Notes under the pieces: generated by a model
Databases searched by the model: none
What the model was told of the DNA's origin: nothing
Seen by the model: only the letters and a program-made list of their open reading frames with translations
Assembly (NCBI GenBank): GCA_023389105.1
Contig: JAEWEY010000002.1
Location: forward strand, 168,460-232,459
Length of the DNA: 64,000 nucleotides
Direction of reading: 5' to 3'
Origin: Pseudomonadota bacterium
GTDB lineage: Bacteria; Pseudomonadota; Alphaproteobacteria; Sphingomonadales; Sphingomonadaceae
Translations under genes and position numbers: made by a program
Shown here: one piece after another, positions 1-7,885 of the stretch
How the letters are laid out: each line of letters begins with the position of its first letter
How positions within the stretch are numbered: position 1 is the first letter of the stretch

Positions 1-1
1 C

Positions 2-688
2 GTGCGGTTTGAAACGCCCGCGATCGCCTCTCCGCCGCCAACCGGGCGCTGTCTAATCCTCGTGACGCCCGATGCGCAACGAACGATGAATACATGCCCT
101 GGTGCCAGCCATGAGCTGACTCCAGCCGCGCTCGATGCGGAGTTGATCCGCTCTGCCAGTGTGACCTTCCTCGAAGGCTATTTGTGGGGGCCGGAGCGGC
201 CGCGCGCCGCGATGCTGGAAGCGGCAAAGATTGCGCATTCGGCCAGCCGCACCGTCGCGTTCACGCTCTCCGAAAGCCTGTGCCTCGGGGAACGCCGCTC
301 CGGTGTGATGAGCATGATCGACGCGGGAACCATCGACCTGTTGTTCGGCAACGAGGACGAGGTGCGGCACCTGACCGGCTGCGGGACGCTGGGCGAATGC
401 CTCGCCCAACTGTCGACCAAAGTTGCCACGTTGGTCATCACGCGCGGTGCTGATGGTGCGATTGCCAGGTCCTCCAGTGAAACGGTCGAAGTCTCCGCCC
501 CGCGCGTCCAGCGCGTCGTCGATACCACCGGCGCGGGCGACCTTTTTGCGGCGGGCTTCCTCGCTGCGCGCTGTCGCGGACGACCGCTGAAAGCCTGCCT
601 CGAAACTGGCGGCATCGCAGCAGCCGAAGTCATCTCCCACTTCGGCGCGCGTCCCGAGGCGAACATCAAGGAGCTTGCAGGCCTGTGA
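2..688 (+). CDS. Adenosine-kinase-like PfkB sugar kinase, C-terminal part (cut by window edge)
   Basis: PfkB/ribokinase family kinase that would phosphorylate a nucleoside or sugar in the cytoplasm; adenosine kinase is the best guess. The window begins inside the gene: only about 228 residues are present against roughly 330 in the family, so the true start lies to the left. The visible part has the family signature DTTGAGDLFAAGF, whose Asp is the catalytic base and whose Gly residues form the anion hole, and the stretch GRCLILVTPDAQRTMNT, which recalls sphingomonad adenosine kinases. Its TGA overlaps the GTG start of the next gene, so the two are probably translationally coupled. Substrate identity is inference. 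Confidence 0.85.
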   Translation: MRFETPAIASPPPTGRCLILVTPDAQRTMNTCPGASHELTPAALDAELIRSASVTFLEGYLWGPERPRAAMLEAAKIAHSASRTVAFTLSESLCLGERRSGVMSMIDAGTIDLLFGNEDEVRHLTGCGTLGECLAQLSTKVATLVITRGADGAIARSSSETVEVSAPRVQRVVDTTGAGDLFAAGFLAARCRGRPLKACLETGGIAAAEVISHFGARPEANIKELAGL

Positions 689-1263
689 AGCATGTGAAGC
701 GTCTTGCGGTTTATTGCGGCTCCGCTGCTGGGTTGCGCCCAGAGTTTGCGGAAGCAACCCGGGCGACCGCTGCTGCGATGATCGGCCGCGGCGTCGACCT
801 CGTTTACGGCGGTGGCCGTCTCGGCCTGATGGGCTTGATCGCCGATAATGTGCTGGCGGGCGGCGGAAAGGTGTTCGGGGTGATTCCGCGCGCGCTGGTC
901 AATCTGGAAGTCGCGCACGAAGGCGTGACCGAGCTCCACACCGTCGACACGATGCATGAGCGCAAGGCGAAGATGACCGATCTCGCCGATGCGTTCCTGG
1001 CTATGCCGGGTGGCATTGGCACCCTCGACGAATTGTTTGAGGCGTGGAGCTGGAATGCGCTCGGCTATCACGCCAAGCCCTTTTGCCTGCTCAACGTCGA
1101 CGGCTTCTGGGACGGCATGATCGCCTTCATCGACCATGCGACGGAAAGCGGGTTCCTGTCGGCGCAGCGCCGCAGCCAGCTGCTGGTCGCGGCAAGCCCC
1201 GAGGAAGCGCTGGAAAAACTGGACGAAGCCGCCGCAGCCGCTACGCAGGGTATGGTCTGGTAA
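685..1263 (+). CDS. LOG-family (TIGR00730) nucleoside 5'-monophosphate phosphoribohydrolase
   Basis: Rossmann-fold protein of the LOG family. Characterised members release the base from nucleoside 5'-monophosphates such as AMP or cytokinin ribotides. The diagnostic PGGxGTxxE motif is PGGIGTLDE at residues 108-116, and a glycine-rich YGGGRLGLMG loop lies at 41-50. At 192 residues it has normal length. The GTG start overlaps the TGA of the upstream kinase in GTGA, and the NupC nucleoside transporter follows 23 bases downstream, which suggests a nucleoside salvage operon. A longer paralogue lies at 54017-54916. Whether it acts on cytokinin or on AMP cannot be read from sequence. Confidence 0.88.
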   Translation: MKHVKRLAVYCGSAAGLRPEFAEATRATAAAMIGRGVDLVYGGGRLGLMGLIADNVLAGGGKVFGVIPRALVNLEVAHEGVTELHTVDTMHERKAKMTDLADAFLAMPGGIGTLDELFEAWSWNALGYHAKPFCLLNVDGFWDGMIAFIDHATESGFLSAQRRSQLLVAASPEEALEKLDEAAAAATQGMVW

Positions 1264-1286
1264 GAAGCGCGGGGGAGGCGCTTTTC

Positions 1287-2555
1287 ATGAATCAAAAGCT
1301 GCTCGGGATCGTCGGGATCCTGGTGATCCTCGGCATCGCCTTTGCGCTGTCGACCAACCGCCGCGCGATCCGCGTGCGCGCCGTCGGCGCGGCATTCGCG
1401 TTGCAAGCGGCAATCGCCTTCCTGGTTTTGTACACCAGCGGCGGCCGCGCAGTGATCCAGACGCTCTCGGCCGGCGTCGGCAATCTTCTCGGCTACGCCA
1501 ACAAGGGCACCGAATTCCTGTTCGGCCCGAGCGACGCCAACCCGCTGGCGCACACCTTCGCCATTGCCGCGCTGCCGGTGATCATCTTCTTCGCCAGCCT
1601 CGTCGCCATCCTTTACTATCTCGGAATCATGCAGCGTATCGTCCGCTGGGTCGGCGGTGCGATCGGCTGGGTGACCGGAATCAGCCGCGTCGAATCTCTG
1701 TCGGCCGCAGCCAATATTTTCGTCGGCCAGTCGGAATCACCGCTGGTCGTGCGGCCCTATCTCGCCGCGCTGCCGCCATCCCGGCTGTTTACTGTCATGT
1801 GCGTCGGCATGGCCGGTGTCGCCGGCACGATTCTCGCCGCCTACGCCAGCCTGCTCGGCCAGCAATATCTGCCCTATTTGCTCGCGGCAGCTTTCATGTC
1901 GGCGCCCGGCGGCATCCTGATGGCCAAGATGATCATGCCTGACGACGTCGCCGCCCCTGGAGAGCTTCCGCTCGAAGGCGGCGTCAGCGACGAAGATCAG
2001 GTCGATGTCGCCGAAACCTTCGAGGAAGGGGAGAAGCCCGCGAACATCATCATGGCCGCCGCGCAAGGCGCGCAGACCGGCGTCAAGCTTGCCGTCGCGG
2101 TCGGCGCGATGGTTCTTGCATTCGTCGCGCTGGTCGCGCTCGCAAACGGCATCCTCGGCGGGCTCGGCAACATGGTCGGCGTACCGGACCTCAGCTTCCA
2201 GCGTATTATCGGCTACGTCTTCGCGCCGGTCATGTACCTGATCGGCGTCCCCTGGAGCGAGGCCGGCACTGCGGGGGGGCTGTTCGGCACCAAGCTGGTG
2301 CTGAACGAATTCGTCGCCTTCATCGACCTTGGCCAGATGGGGCCAGCTGTGCTGAGCGAGCGCAGCCGTGCCATCGTCACTTTCGCGCTGTGCGGCTTCG
2401 CCAACTTCAGCTCGATCGCGATCCAGATGGCGGTCACCGGCAGCCTGGCGCCCAATCAGCGACCAGTGATTGCCAAGCTCGGCATCCGCGCCCTCCTCGC
2501 CGGCAGCCTCGCCAACCTGATGAGTGCGGCGCTCGCCTCGCTGATGCTGCCCTGA
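1287..2555 (+). CDS. nupC: NupC-family concentrative nucleoside transporter
   Basis: Inner-membrane nucleoside symporter (CNT family) of 422 residues with many hydrophobic segments. The family core stretch is visible (QSESPLVVRPYLA, followed by MSAPGGILMAKM), as is the C-terminal GFANFSSIAIQ motif of the substrate-binding region. A longer reading starts at 1044 inside the LOG gene, but the ATG at 1287 is preceded by a strong ribosome site, GGGGGAGG at 1271-1278, and begins a natural membrane helix, so it is chosen. It sits directly after the LOG protein and adenosine-kinase-like gene and would bring in the nucleosides they use. The ion coupled (H+ or Na+) is not determined. Confidence 0.93.
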   Translation: MNQKLLGIVGILVILGIAFALSTNRRAIRVRAVGAAFALQAAIAFLVLYTSGGRAVIQTLSAGVGNLLGYANKGTEFLFGPSDANPLAHTFAIAALPVIIFFASLVAILYYLGIMQRIVRWVGGAIGWVTGISRVESLSAAANIFVGQSESPLVVRPYLAALPPSRLFTVMCVGMAGVAGTILAAYASLLGQQYLPYLLAAAFMSAPGGILMAKMIMPDDVAAPGELPLEGGVSDEDQVDVAETFEEGEKPANIIMAAAQGAQTGVKLAVAVGAMVLAFVALVALANGILGGLGNMVGVPDLSFQRIIGYVFAPVMYLIGVPWSEAGTAGGLFGTKLVLNEFVAFIDLGQMGPAVLSERSRAIVTFALCGFANFSSIAIQMAVTGSLAPNQRPVIAKLGIRALLAGSLANLMSAALASLMLP

Positions 2556-2581
2556 TCCCAAACCTCTGCTAAGATACGAAC

Positions 2582-3529
2582 ATGGCCACGATTTCTGCTG
2601 ACAATATCGCGTCCGTCTCCCTGAAGGATGCGGACCGGGATCCCGACGGTTTCGCGCAAAAGCTGGGCCGCAGCTTCGAGGAATACGGCTTCGCAATTGT
2701 CTCCGATCACGGCATTTCCGATGAACTGATCCAACGCGCCGAAGCCAAGGCAAAGGAATTCTTCGCGCTACCGGAGGACGTGAAGCGCAAGTATCTGGTG
2801 CCGGGCAGCGGCGGCGCACGCGGCTACACGCCATTCGGCATCGAAACCGCCAAGGGCCACAAGGCGCACGACCTCAAGGAATTTTGGCACGTCGGCCGCG
2901 ACCTGCCGCAAGGCCACCGCTTCCGCGACCACATGCCCGATAATCTCTGGCCGTCCGAGGTGGCGGGGTTCAAGGAGACGTTCCAGGAGCTATTCGCGAC
3001 CTTCGACCGCAGCGGCCTGAAGGTCCTGAAAGCCATCGCGCGTTACCTCAAGATCGACGAGAACTATTTCGAGGACGCGGTGCACGAGGGCAATTCGGTT
3101 CTCCGCGCGCTCCACTACCCGCCGCAGAGCGAGCCGACTGGCGAACACATCCGCGCGGGCGCGCACGAGGATATCAACGCGATCACGCTGCTGCTCGGCG
3201 CCGAAGAAGCGGGGTTGGAACTGCAGACGCGCGACGGCCGCTGGATCCCCGTTTCACCCCGGCCGGGCGAGATCGTCATCAATATCGGCGACATGCTGCA
3301 GCGGCTGACCAACGGCCGCCTCCGCTCGACGCCGCACCGCGTGGTCAATCCGACACCCGACCGCGCAAGCAAGGCACGCTACTCGATGCCCTTCTTCCTG
3401 CACTTCCGGTCGGATTTTTTGATCGAAGCGCTGCCGGAGACAGTGTCGGCGGGCGAGCAGCCGAAATGGCCGCCCATCACCGCCAACGACTATCTCCAGG
3501 AGCGCCTCCGCGAGATCAAGCTGGTTTGA
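2582..3529 (+). CDS. Isopenicillin N synthase-like 2-oxoglutarate/Fe(II) dioxygenase
   Basis: Non-haem iron dioxygenase of the isopenicillin N synthase family, 315 residues. The N-terminal DIOX_N domain (about 9-125) is followed by the double-stranded beta-helix. Iron ligands are visible as His195 and Asp197 (AGAHEDINAITLLL) and His252 (STPHRVV); Arg266 and Ser268 in RYS would bind the co-substrate. Such proteins in proteobacteria are mostly of unknown substrate, and the family name does not imply antibiotic synthesis. It follows nupC by 26 bases. Its 3' end overlaps the converging PEP-CTERM gene by 14 bases. Confidence 0.9.
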   Translation: MATISADNIASVSLKDADRDPDGFAQKLGRSFEEYGFAIVSDHGISDELIQRAEAKAKEFFALPEDVKRKYLVPGSGGARGYTPFGIETAKGHKAHDLKEFWHVGRDLPQGHRFRDHMPDNLWPSEVAGFKETFQELFATFDRSGLKVLKAIARYLKIDENYFEDAVHEGNSVLRALHYPPQSEPTGEHIRAGAHEDINAITLLLGAEEAGLELQTRDGRWIPVSPRPGEIVINIGDMLQRLTNGRLRSTPHRVVNPTPDRASKARYSMPFFLHFRSDFLIEALPETVSAGEQPKWPPITANDYLQERLREIKLV

Positions 3530-4070
3530 GGACTGGCGCCGCGCGGCGACGGATCGTCAGGCCGATCCCAGCGAAGCCAAGCAGCATCATCGCCCAGGTC
3601 GCGGGCTCTGGTACAGCGGTAAAGTTCAGGGTCAGTCGCGAAGGTGGGCCGCCGCGCACGTCGACGCTGCCAACTTGGTTGAAGCTGCCGGTGCCGCCGG
3701 CGAACCGGCCGGTTCCGTTGGTGATGTTGTAAGTGAACAGCAGATCGAAAAGACCCATCGTGGCGGTGGCCGCGGATGTACCCGAGAAATTCCCGCTGAA
3801 CTGATCGACGCCAAAATTGATGATGTAGGTTCCAGTAACGGGTCCGGTCGCTCCCGTCGTGCAGGCCGTGTGGCTGTAAGTGAAGGCGCCGTAGGATGAG
3901 CTGGTCCCGCTGCCGCTGGCCAGGCCTTGAAATACAGGACAAGACGGATCGGCGCCGACACTCGCCGTCGCGGTGGCCGTTCCGGAGAACGGAATCACGG
4001 CGGCGGATGCGGGCACTGCCTGAGATAATGCCACGCTGAGCGCCGTGGCGATGAGGGATGCTCGATACAT
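3516..4070 (-). CDS. PEPxxWA-CTERM sorting domain surface protein
   Basis: Secreted protein of 184 residues with three visible parts: an N-terminal signal peptide ending near ASA, a Gly/Thr/Ser-rich beta-type body, and a C-terminal sorting signal. The signal starts VPEPATWAMMLLGFAGIG at residue 153 and ends in RRR. This is the PEP-CTERM type read by exosortase, with the WA variant common in sphingomonads. The body is not a recognised enzyme and the function is unknown. Translation starts after a strong AGGAGG site five bases upstream of the ATG. No exosortase or exopolysaccharide locus is seen in the window. It converges on the dioxygenase gene. Confidence 0.88.
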   Translation of the reverse strand: MYRASLIATALSVALSQAVPASAAVIPFSGTATATASVGADPSCPVFQGLASGSGTSSSYGAFTYSHTACTTGATGPVTGTYIINFGVDQFSGNFSGTSAATATMGLFDLLFTYNITNGTGRFAGGTGSFNQVGSVDVRGGPPSRLTLNFTAVPEPATWAMMLLGFAGIGLTIRRRAAPVLKPA

Positions 4071-4216
4071 ATTTGCCTCCTGTTGTTGGGAGGCAGCGGA
4101 GTACGTCGGTGGCTCGCTCGCCCGAATGATCGACGTCTGATGGATTGCCGATGATCTTCGGACGGCGGAAAATGCTTAGCATCCTCCGGCCGACGCGACT
4201 GAACACCGAAACGATT

Positions 4217-4242
4217 TGAACGAAGCGCGTGGCCGCCTCGTT
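4217..4242 (+). promoter_or_regulatory. Candidate EcfG (general stress sigma factor) promoter
   Basis: TGAAC at 4217-4221 and CGTT at 4239-4242 are separated by exactly 17 bases. The alphaproteobacterial general stress sigma factor EcfG recognises GGAAC-N16/17-CGTT, so the site differs by one base in the -35 element. It lies 30 bases upstream of the start codon of a general-stress-type protein, the expected place and class of target. Found by eye; no expression evidence. Confidence 0.5.
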
Positions 4243-4271
4243 TAGGCGTCTCCCAGTTCAACGGAGGAATC

Positions 4272-4814
4272 ATGACCAGCGTAATTTCGGCCGTGTTCGA
4301 TAGTGAGAATGACGCGCATCGCGCAGTGGAGGACCTGCGAGCGGCGGGCGCCAGCGACGATGGCATCTCCCTGATCGGACGTCACGGCGAGCATGATGTT
4401 TCCTCGGACGACGGCGACAGCAATGACGGAAACGTTGCTCGCGGTCTCATCGGCGGCGGTGCGTTGGGCGCTGGCCTCGGCGTTGCCGCCTTGGCAATCC
4501 CAGGAGTCGGACCGCTGGCGGCCGCGGGCGCTATCGCTGCGTCAGCTATACCCAGCGCGCTGGGCATCGGCGCCGCAGCTGGCGCCGCAGCAGGCACGCT
4601 CAAGGAAATGTTCCAGAAGCACGGCGTCAGCGATGAAGACGCGAGCTACTATGACCAGCGCGTAAGCTCCGGCGGCACGTTCGTCTCCGTCGACCCGAAC
4701 CGATCGGGAATCGATGCCGATGAGGCGCGCGAAATTCTTCGTCGTTCAGGCGGACACAGCGCTTCGAGTGCCAGCCAGTCGCAGATGGCCCGTCAGACCG
4801 ACGCCACAATCTAA
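4272..4814 (+). CDS. General stress protein 17M/YflT-like protein with glycine-zipper segment
   Basis: 180-residue protein. Residues 1-40 (MTSVISAVFDSENDAHRAVE, then a short helix and GISLIGR) look like the YflT/heat-induced stress domain found in general stress proteins. Residues about 57-115 are a long Gly/Ala-rich hydrophobic stretch of the glycine-zipper kind that could insert in or associate with membrane. A second alpha/beta segment with GGTFVSVDP follows, and the tail is Ser/Gln-rich. A clean CGGAGG ribosome site precedes the ATG. The candidate EcfG promoter upstream supports induction by stress. Biochemical role unknown. Confidence 0.75.
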   Translation: MTSVISAVFDSENDAHRAVEDLRAAGASDDGISLIGRHGEHDVSSDDGDSNDGNVARGLIGGGALGAGLGVAALAIPGVGPLAAAGAIAASAIPSALGIGAAAGAAAGTLKEMFQKHGVSDEDASYYDQRVSSGGTFVSVDPNRSGIDADEAREILRRSGGHSASSASQSQMARQTDATI

Positions 4815-4852
4815 GCCAGCACTGACATTAAAGGAGAGCGCGCTAGTTTCGG

Positions 4853-5278
4853 CTAGCGTGCTCGCCCCTCTAGATTCTGCGGCCCAAATCCGAACGGGAT
4901 TAACTCGCCAATGTTGTGCCGCTCGATCGCCGAGCCGTCACCGCTTGCACAGATAATTCCCACATCGCGTCCGCTGAGCTGCGCCGCTTCCAAAATTGCC
5001 TGACGGCAGCCGCCACATGGCGTGCAAACCGTGGCATCCGTTCCGCCGACGACCGCGATGCGCGCGACCTTGTCGAGGCCGAACTGATGCTGCGCCGTCG
5101 TGAGTGCGCTCTGTTCCGCGCACAGGCCGAGGCGATAGCAGGCGTTTTCCATGTTTGCGCCGGTAACCACTTCGCCGTCGACCGATTCGATCGCGCAGCC
5201 GACATGGAAATTGGAATAGGGTGCGTAGGCCTTGGCAGCCGCCGCGCGCGCTTGCTCCAGCAATTGTTCATCCGTCAT
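4853..5278 (-). CDS. cdd: Cytidine deaminase
   Basis: Homotetrameric-type zinc enzyme of 141 residues that converts cytidine or deoxycytidine to uridine or deoxyuridine in pyrimidine salvage. The zinc and catalytic motifs are C53-A-E55, where Glu is the proton shuttle, and P87-C-G-G-C91. FHVG near residue 24 is the substrate-binding strand. An upstream in-frame ATG at 5320 would add 14 residues, but it would overlap the leader of the divergent nuclease gene, and the ATG at 5278 (MTDEQLLEQA) fits the family start. It is divergent from the nuclease/nucleotidase pair and fits a nucleoside salvage neighbourhood. Confidence 0.95.
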   Translation of the reverse strand: MTDEQLLEQARAAAAKAYAPYSNFHVGCAIESVDGEVVTGANMENACYRLGLCAEQSALTTAQHQFGLDKVARIAVVGGTDATVCTPCGGCRQAILEAAQLSGRDVGIICASGDGSAIERHNIGELIPFGFGPQNLEGRAR

Positions 5279-5345
5279 GCTCTTGTCCTTAAGCGCCGGC
5301 ACGGGGCATGCGCCAGCCATGCCGAACGATAAGGTGCCGAGTCGA

Positions 5346-6182
5346 ATGCGTTTCCTAGCTATTGCCGCGCTGCTTGCCGCGGCTGTTGTTCCAACGCCTG
5401 CCCTCGCCTGGGGGAAGACGGGTCACCGCGTGGTCGCCGCGATCGCGGATACCCAGCTCAGCGGACTTGCCCGAGCGAACGTGGAGAAAATCCTCGGCCC
5501 CGGCGAGACACTCGACGAGGCCGCCAACTGGCCTGACGAGATGCGCTCCGCGCCCGGGCAATTCTGGCAGAAGACCTCGACACCGTGGCACTACGTGACG
5601 CTCAACGGCATCATCTACGATCATGCGCCGCCCGAAGGCGATGCGCTGGAAGCGCTGGCGAAGTTCAGCAAGACGCTGCGCAATCCCAACGCCAGCCAGT
5701 CCGACAAGCAGATGGCGCTGCGCTTCATCGTCCATCTGGTCGGCGATCTTCACCAGCCGCTCCACAACGGCAAATGCTGCGACAAGGGCGGCAACGATGT
5801 GAAAGTGTCCTGGTTCGGCAAGCCCACGAACCTCCACGCCGTGTGGGACTCGCAGCTGGTCGATGAGGAGCAGCTTTCGTTCACCGAGCTGGCGGCGAAG
5901 CTAGAGCGGCACATCTCGAATGACGAAGTGATCAAGTGGTGGGATATCAATCCGCGCGACTGGACGAGCGAGAGCGCCGAAATCCGCGACACGCTTTACC
6001 CCGGACCGGCCAAGCCGAAGCCCGGTCAAAAGCTGAAGAAGGGTGAGAAGCCGCTGCCGGAATTGTCCTACTCGTACGTCTACAAGTTTACGCCGTTGAT
6101 GGAGCAGCGCCTGAGCCAGGGTGGCGTGCGTCTGGCTGCCTATCTGAATGCGCTGTTCGCCCAGCCGCCGGTGACTGAATGA
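5346..6182 (+). CDS. Secreted S1/P1-type zinc nuclease
   Basis: Single-strand-type nuclease and 3'-nucleotidase of the S1/P1 family, exported to the periplasm. The chosen ATG at 5346 gives a classic signal peptide ending ALA, so the mature protein begins with Trp22 (WGKTGH). That matters because S1/P1 nucleases use the free N-terminal Trp as a zinc ligand. Further zinc ligands are visible as His27, the His of PWHYV, HLVGDLHQPLHNG, and NLHAVWDS. Longer in-frame readings from 5232 or 5319 would hide the signal peptide and are rejected. The stop overlaps the start of the 5'-nucleotidase in ATGA, suggesting coupled production of two successive enzymes. Confidence 0.93.
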   Translation: MRFLAIAALLAAAVVPTPALAWGKTGHRVVAAIADTQLSGLARANVEKILGPGETLDEAANWPDEMRSAPGQFWQKTSTPWHYVTLNGIIYDHAPPEGDALEALAKFSKTLRNPNASQSDKQMALRFIVHLVGDLHQPLHNGKCCDKGGNDVKVSWFGKPTNLHAVWDSQLVDEEQLSFTELAAKLERHISNDEVIKWWDINPRDWTSESAEIRDTLYPGPAKPKPGQKLKKGEKPLPELSYSYVYKFTPLMEQRLSQGGVRLAAYLNALFAQPPVTE

Positions 6183-7885
6183 TCCGTCGCAGTGCCGCGG
6201 CGCTTGCCGCGTTATTTCTGTCGGCCTGCGCAGGTCAGATCGCGTCGCCGGTCGCCACGAAGGCGCCGGTTGCGGCTGCTCCCATTGAGGTCCAAATCCT
6301 CGCCTTCAACGACTTCCACGGCAATCTCGAAACGCCCCCGCCGTTTGACATCGTCGAGCCGGACGGAAGCAAGCGCCAAGTCGTCAGCGGCGGCGCAGCC
6401 CATCTCGCCGCGGCGCTCGCCGGTCTGCGAACAGGGCACGCGAACACCGTCACAGTGTCCGCCGGCGACACGATCGGCGCATCGCCGCTCATCTCGGCGA
6501 ACTACCTCGACGAGCCGACCATCGGCGCGATGAACTTGCTCGGTCTCGAGTTCAATTCGGTGGGGAACCACGAGTTCGATCGTGGCAGCGATGAGCTGAA
6601 GCGCATGCAAACCGGCGGCTGCGTCAAATACACGCGCCGCATTCCGTGCGCGGTCGAACCCTTCGCCGGCGCCCGCTTCCGCTACCTCGCCGCCAACGTG
6701 GTGCAGGCCGATGGCTCGACGATCTTTCCGTCGACGGGTTTGAAGCGCTTCGACACCCCTGCCGGCCCGATCACCATCGGCTTCATCGGCATGACGCTGA
6801 AAGGGACTGGCAATCTCGTGACGCCGTCGGGCGTCCGCGGGCTCACATTCAAGGACGAAGCTGAAACCGCCAATGCGCTCGTCCCCAAACTCAGGGCAGA
6901 AGGCGCGGATACCATCGTCCTGCTGATCCACCAGGGCGGCAAGCTTCCGACCTTCACCAGCGGTGACGGCTGCGAAGGCTTGTACGGCGAGATCCTGCCG
7001 ATCCTGCCCAAGCTGGATGCCGCGATTGCGACGGTCGTTTCTGGCCACACGCACTGGGCCTACGTCTGCCGCGGGACGCCGAACGTAGGCGCGGGCCGGC
7101 TGATGACCAGCGCGGGCAAATACGGTTATTTCGTCACCGACCTTCGCCTCGACTTCGACCCCGCCACGCGGCGGCTGGTCGCCCAGGACGCGAAAAACAT
7201 CGTCGTCGGAAATGGCGATCGTGGCGAGGATGCAGGTGAGAAAGCGTTGGTTGGTCGCTACGCCGCTGCCGTCAAACCCCTCGCCGACCGGGTCGTCGGT
7301 AAGCTGACCGCCCCGGCGCCCCGCGACGAGCGCGATGGCGAAAGTCCGGCGGCGGACATGATCGCCGATTCGATGCTTGGCGCCACGCGGTCGAATGCCA
7401 TGGGTGGCGCGCAGATTGCGTTGGTCAACGCGACCGGGGTGCGCATCGGCATGCCCGCCGGGGACATTCGCTACGGGCAAGCCTTTCAGATGATGCCGTT
7501 CGGGAACAACCTCGTCGTGATGACGCTGACCGGCGCGCAGCTGAAGACGGTGGTTGAGCAGCAATACAAGGACGTAGACCTTGCCAAGTCGAGCCGGGTG
7601 GCGGTCCTCGCCCCCAGCGCCGGCTTCACCTATGCCTACGACCTCGCGCGCCCGGCGATGGACCGCATCCGGGACATGCGTCTCAATGGGAAGCCGATTG
7701 CGCCAACCGGCCGCTACCGTGTCGTGGTGAATAACTACCTTGCCTCGGGCGGCGACGGACTGACCGGCTTCACCGCCGGGACGGATGTCACCGACCAGGG
7801 CATTGTCGACCTGGACGCCTATGTCGACTGGATCGCTCCCGGCCGGACGCCGCCGCTACCCGATCGTACCCGCGCGATCCGCTAG
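6179..7885 (+). CDS. Lipoprotein 5'-nucleotidase / UDP-sugar hydrolase (UshA-like)
   Basis: Bifunctional metallophosphatase of 568 residues that removes the phosphate from 5'-nucleotides in the periplasm. The lipobox LSAC places the lipid on Cys17, so it is membrane-anchored rather than soluble. The N-terminal metallophosphoesterase domain shows FNDFHGN (Asp45, His47), GNHEFDRG and GHTHW. The C-terminal 5'-nucleotidase domain carries NATGVR and NNYLASGGDG for substrate binding. It overlaps the S1/P1 nuclease by four bases, so nuclease products would pass directly to it. Its stop codon shares a CTAG with the converging AMP nucleosidase. Confidence 0.93.
   Translation: MIRRSAAALAALFLSACAGQIASPVATKAPVAAAPIEVQILAFNDFHGNLETPPPFDIVEPDGSKRQVVSGGAAHLAAALAGLRTGHANTVTVSAGDTIGASPLISANYLDEPTIGAMNLLGLEFNSVGNHEFDRGSDELKRMQTGGCVKYTRRIPCAVEPFAGARFRYLAANVVQADGSTIFPSTGLKRFDTPAGPITIGFIGMTLKGTGNLVTPSGVRGLTFKDEAETANALVPKLRAEGADTIVLLIHQGGKLPTFTSGDGCEGLYGEILPILPKLDAAIATVVSGHTHWAYVCRGTPNVGAGRLMTSAGKYGYFVTDLRLDFDPATRRLVAQDAKNIVVGNGDRGEDAGEKALVGRYAAAVKPLADRVVGKLTAPAPRDERDGESPAADMIADSMLGATRSNAMGGAQIALVNATGVRIGMPAGDIRYGQAFQMMPFGNNLVVMTLTGAQLKTVVEQQYKDVDLAKSSRVAVLAPSAGFTYAYDLARPAMDRIRDMRLNGKPIAPTGRYRVVVNNYLASGGDGLTGFTAGTDVTDQGIVDLDAYVDWIAPGRTPPLPDRTRAIR

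Noticed and set aside
53..757. Long open frames on the opposite strand of real genes (for example 53-757, 1737-2834, 6212-7564, 25253-26776, 28080-29552)
   Set aside because: They lie wholly over well-identified genes, have Arg/His/Asp-rich shadow composition, and show no domain.
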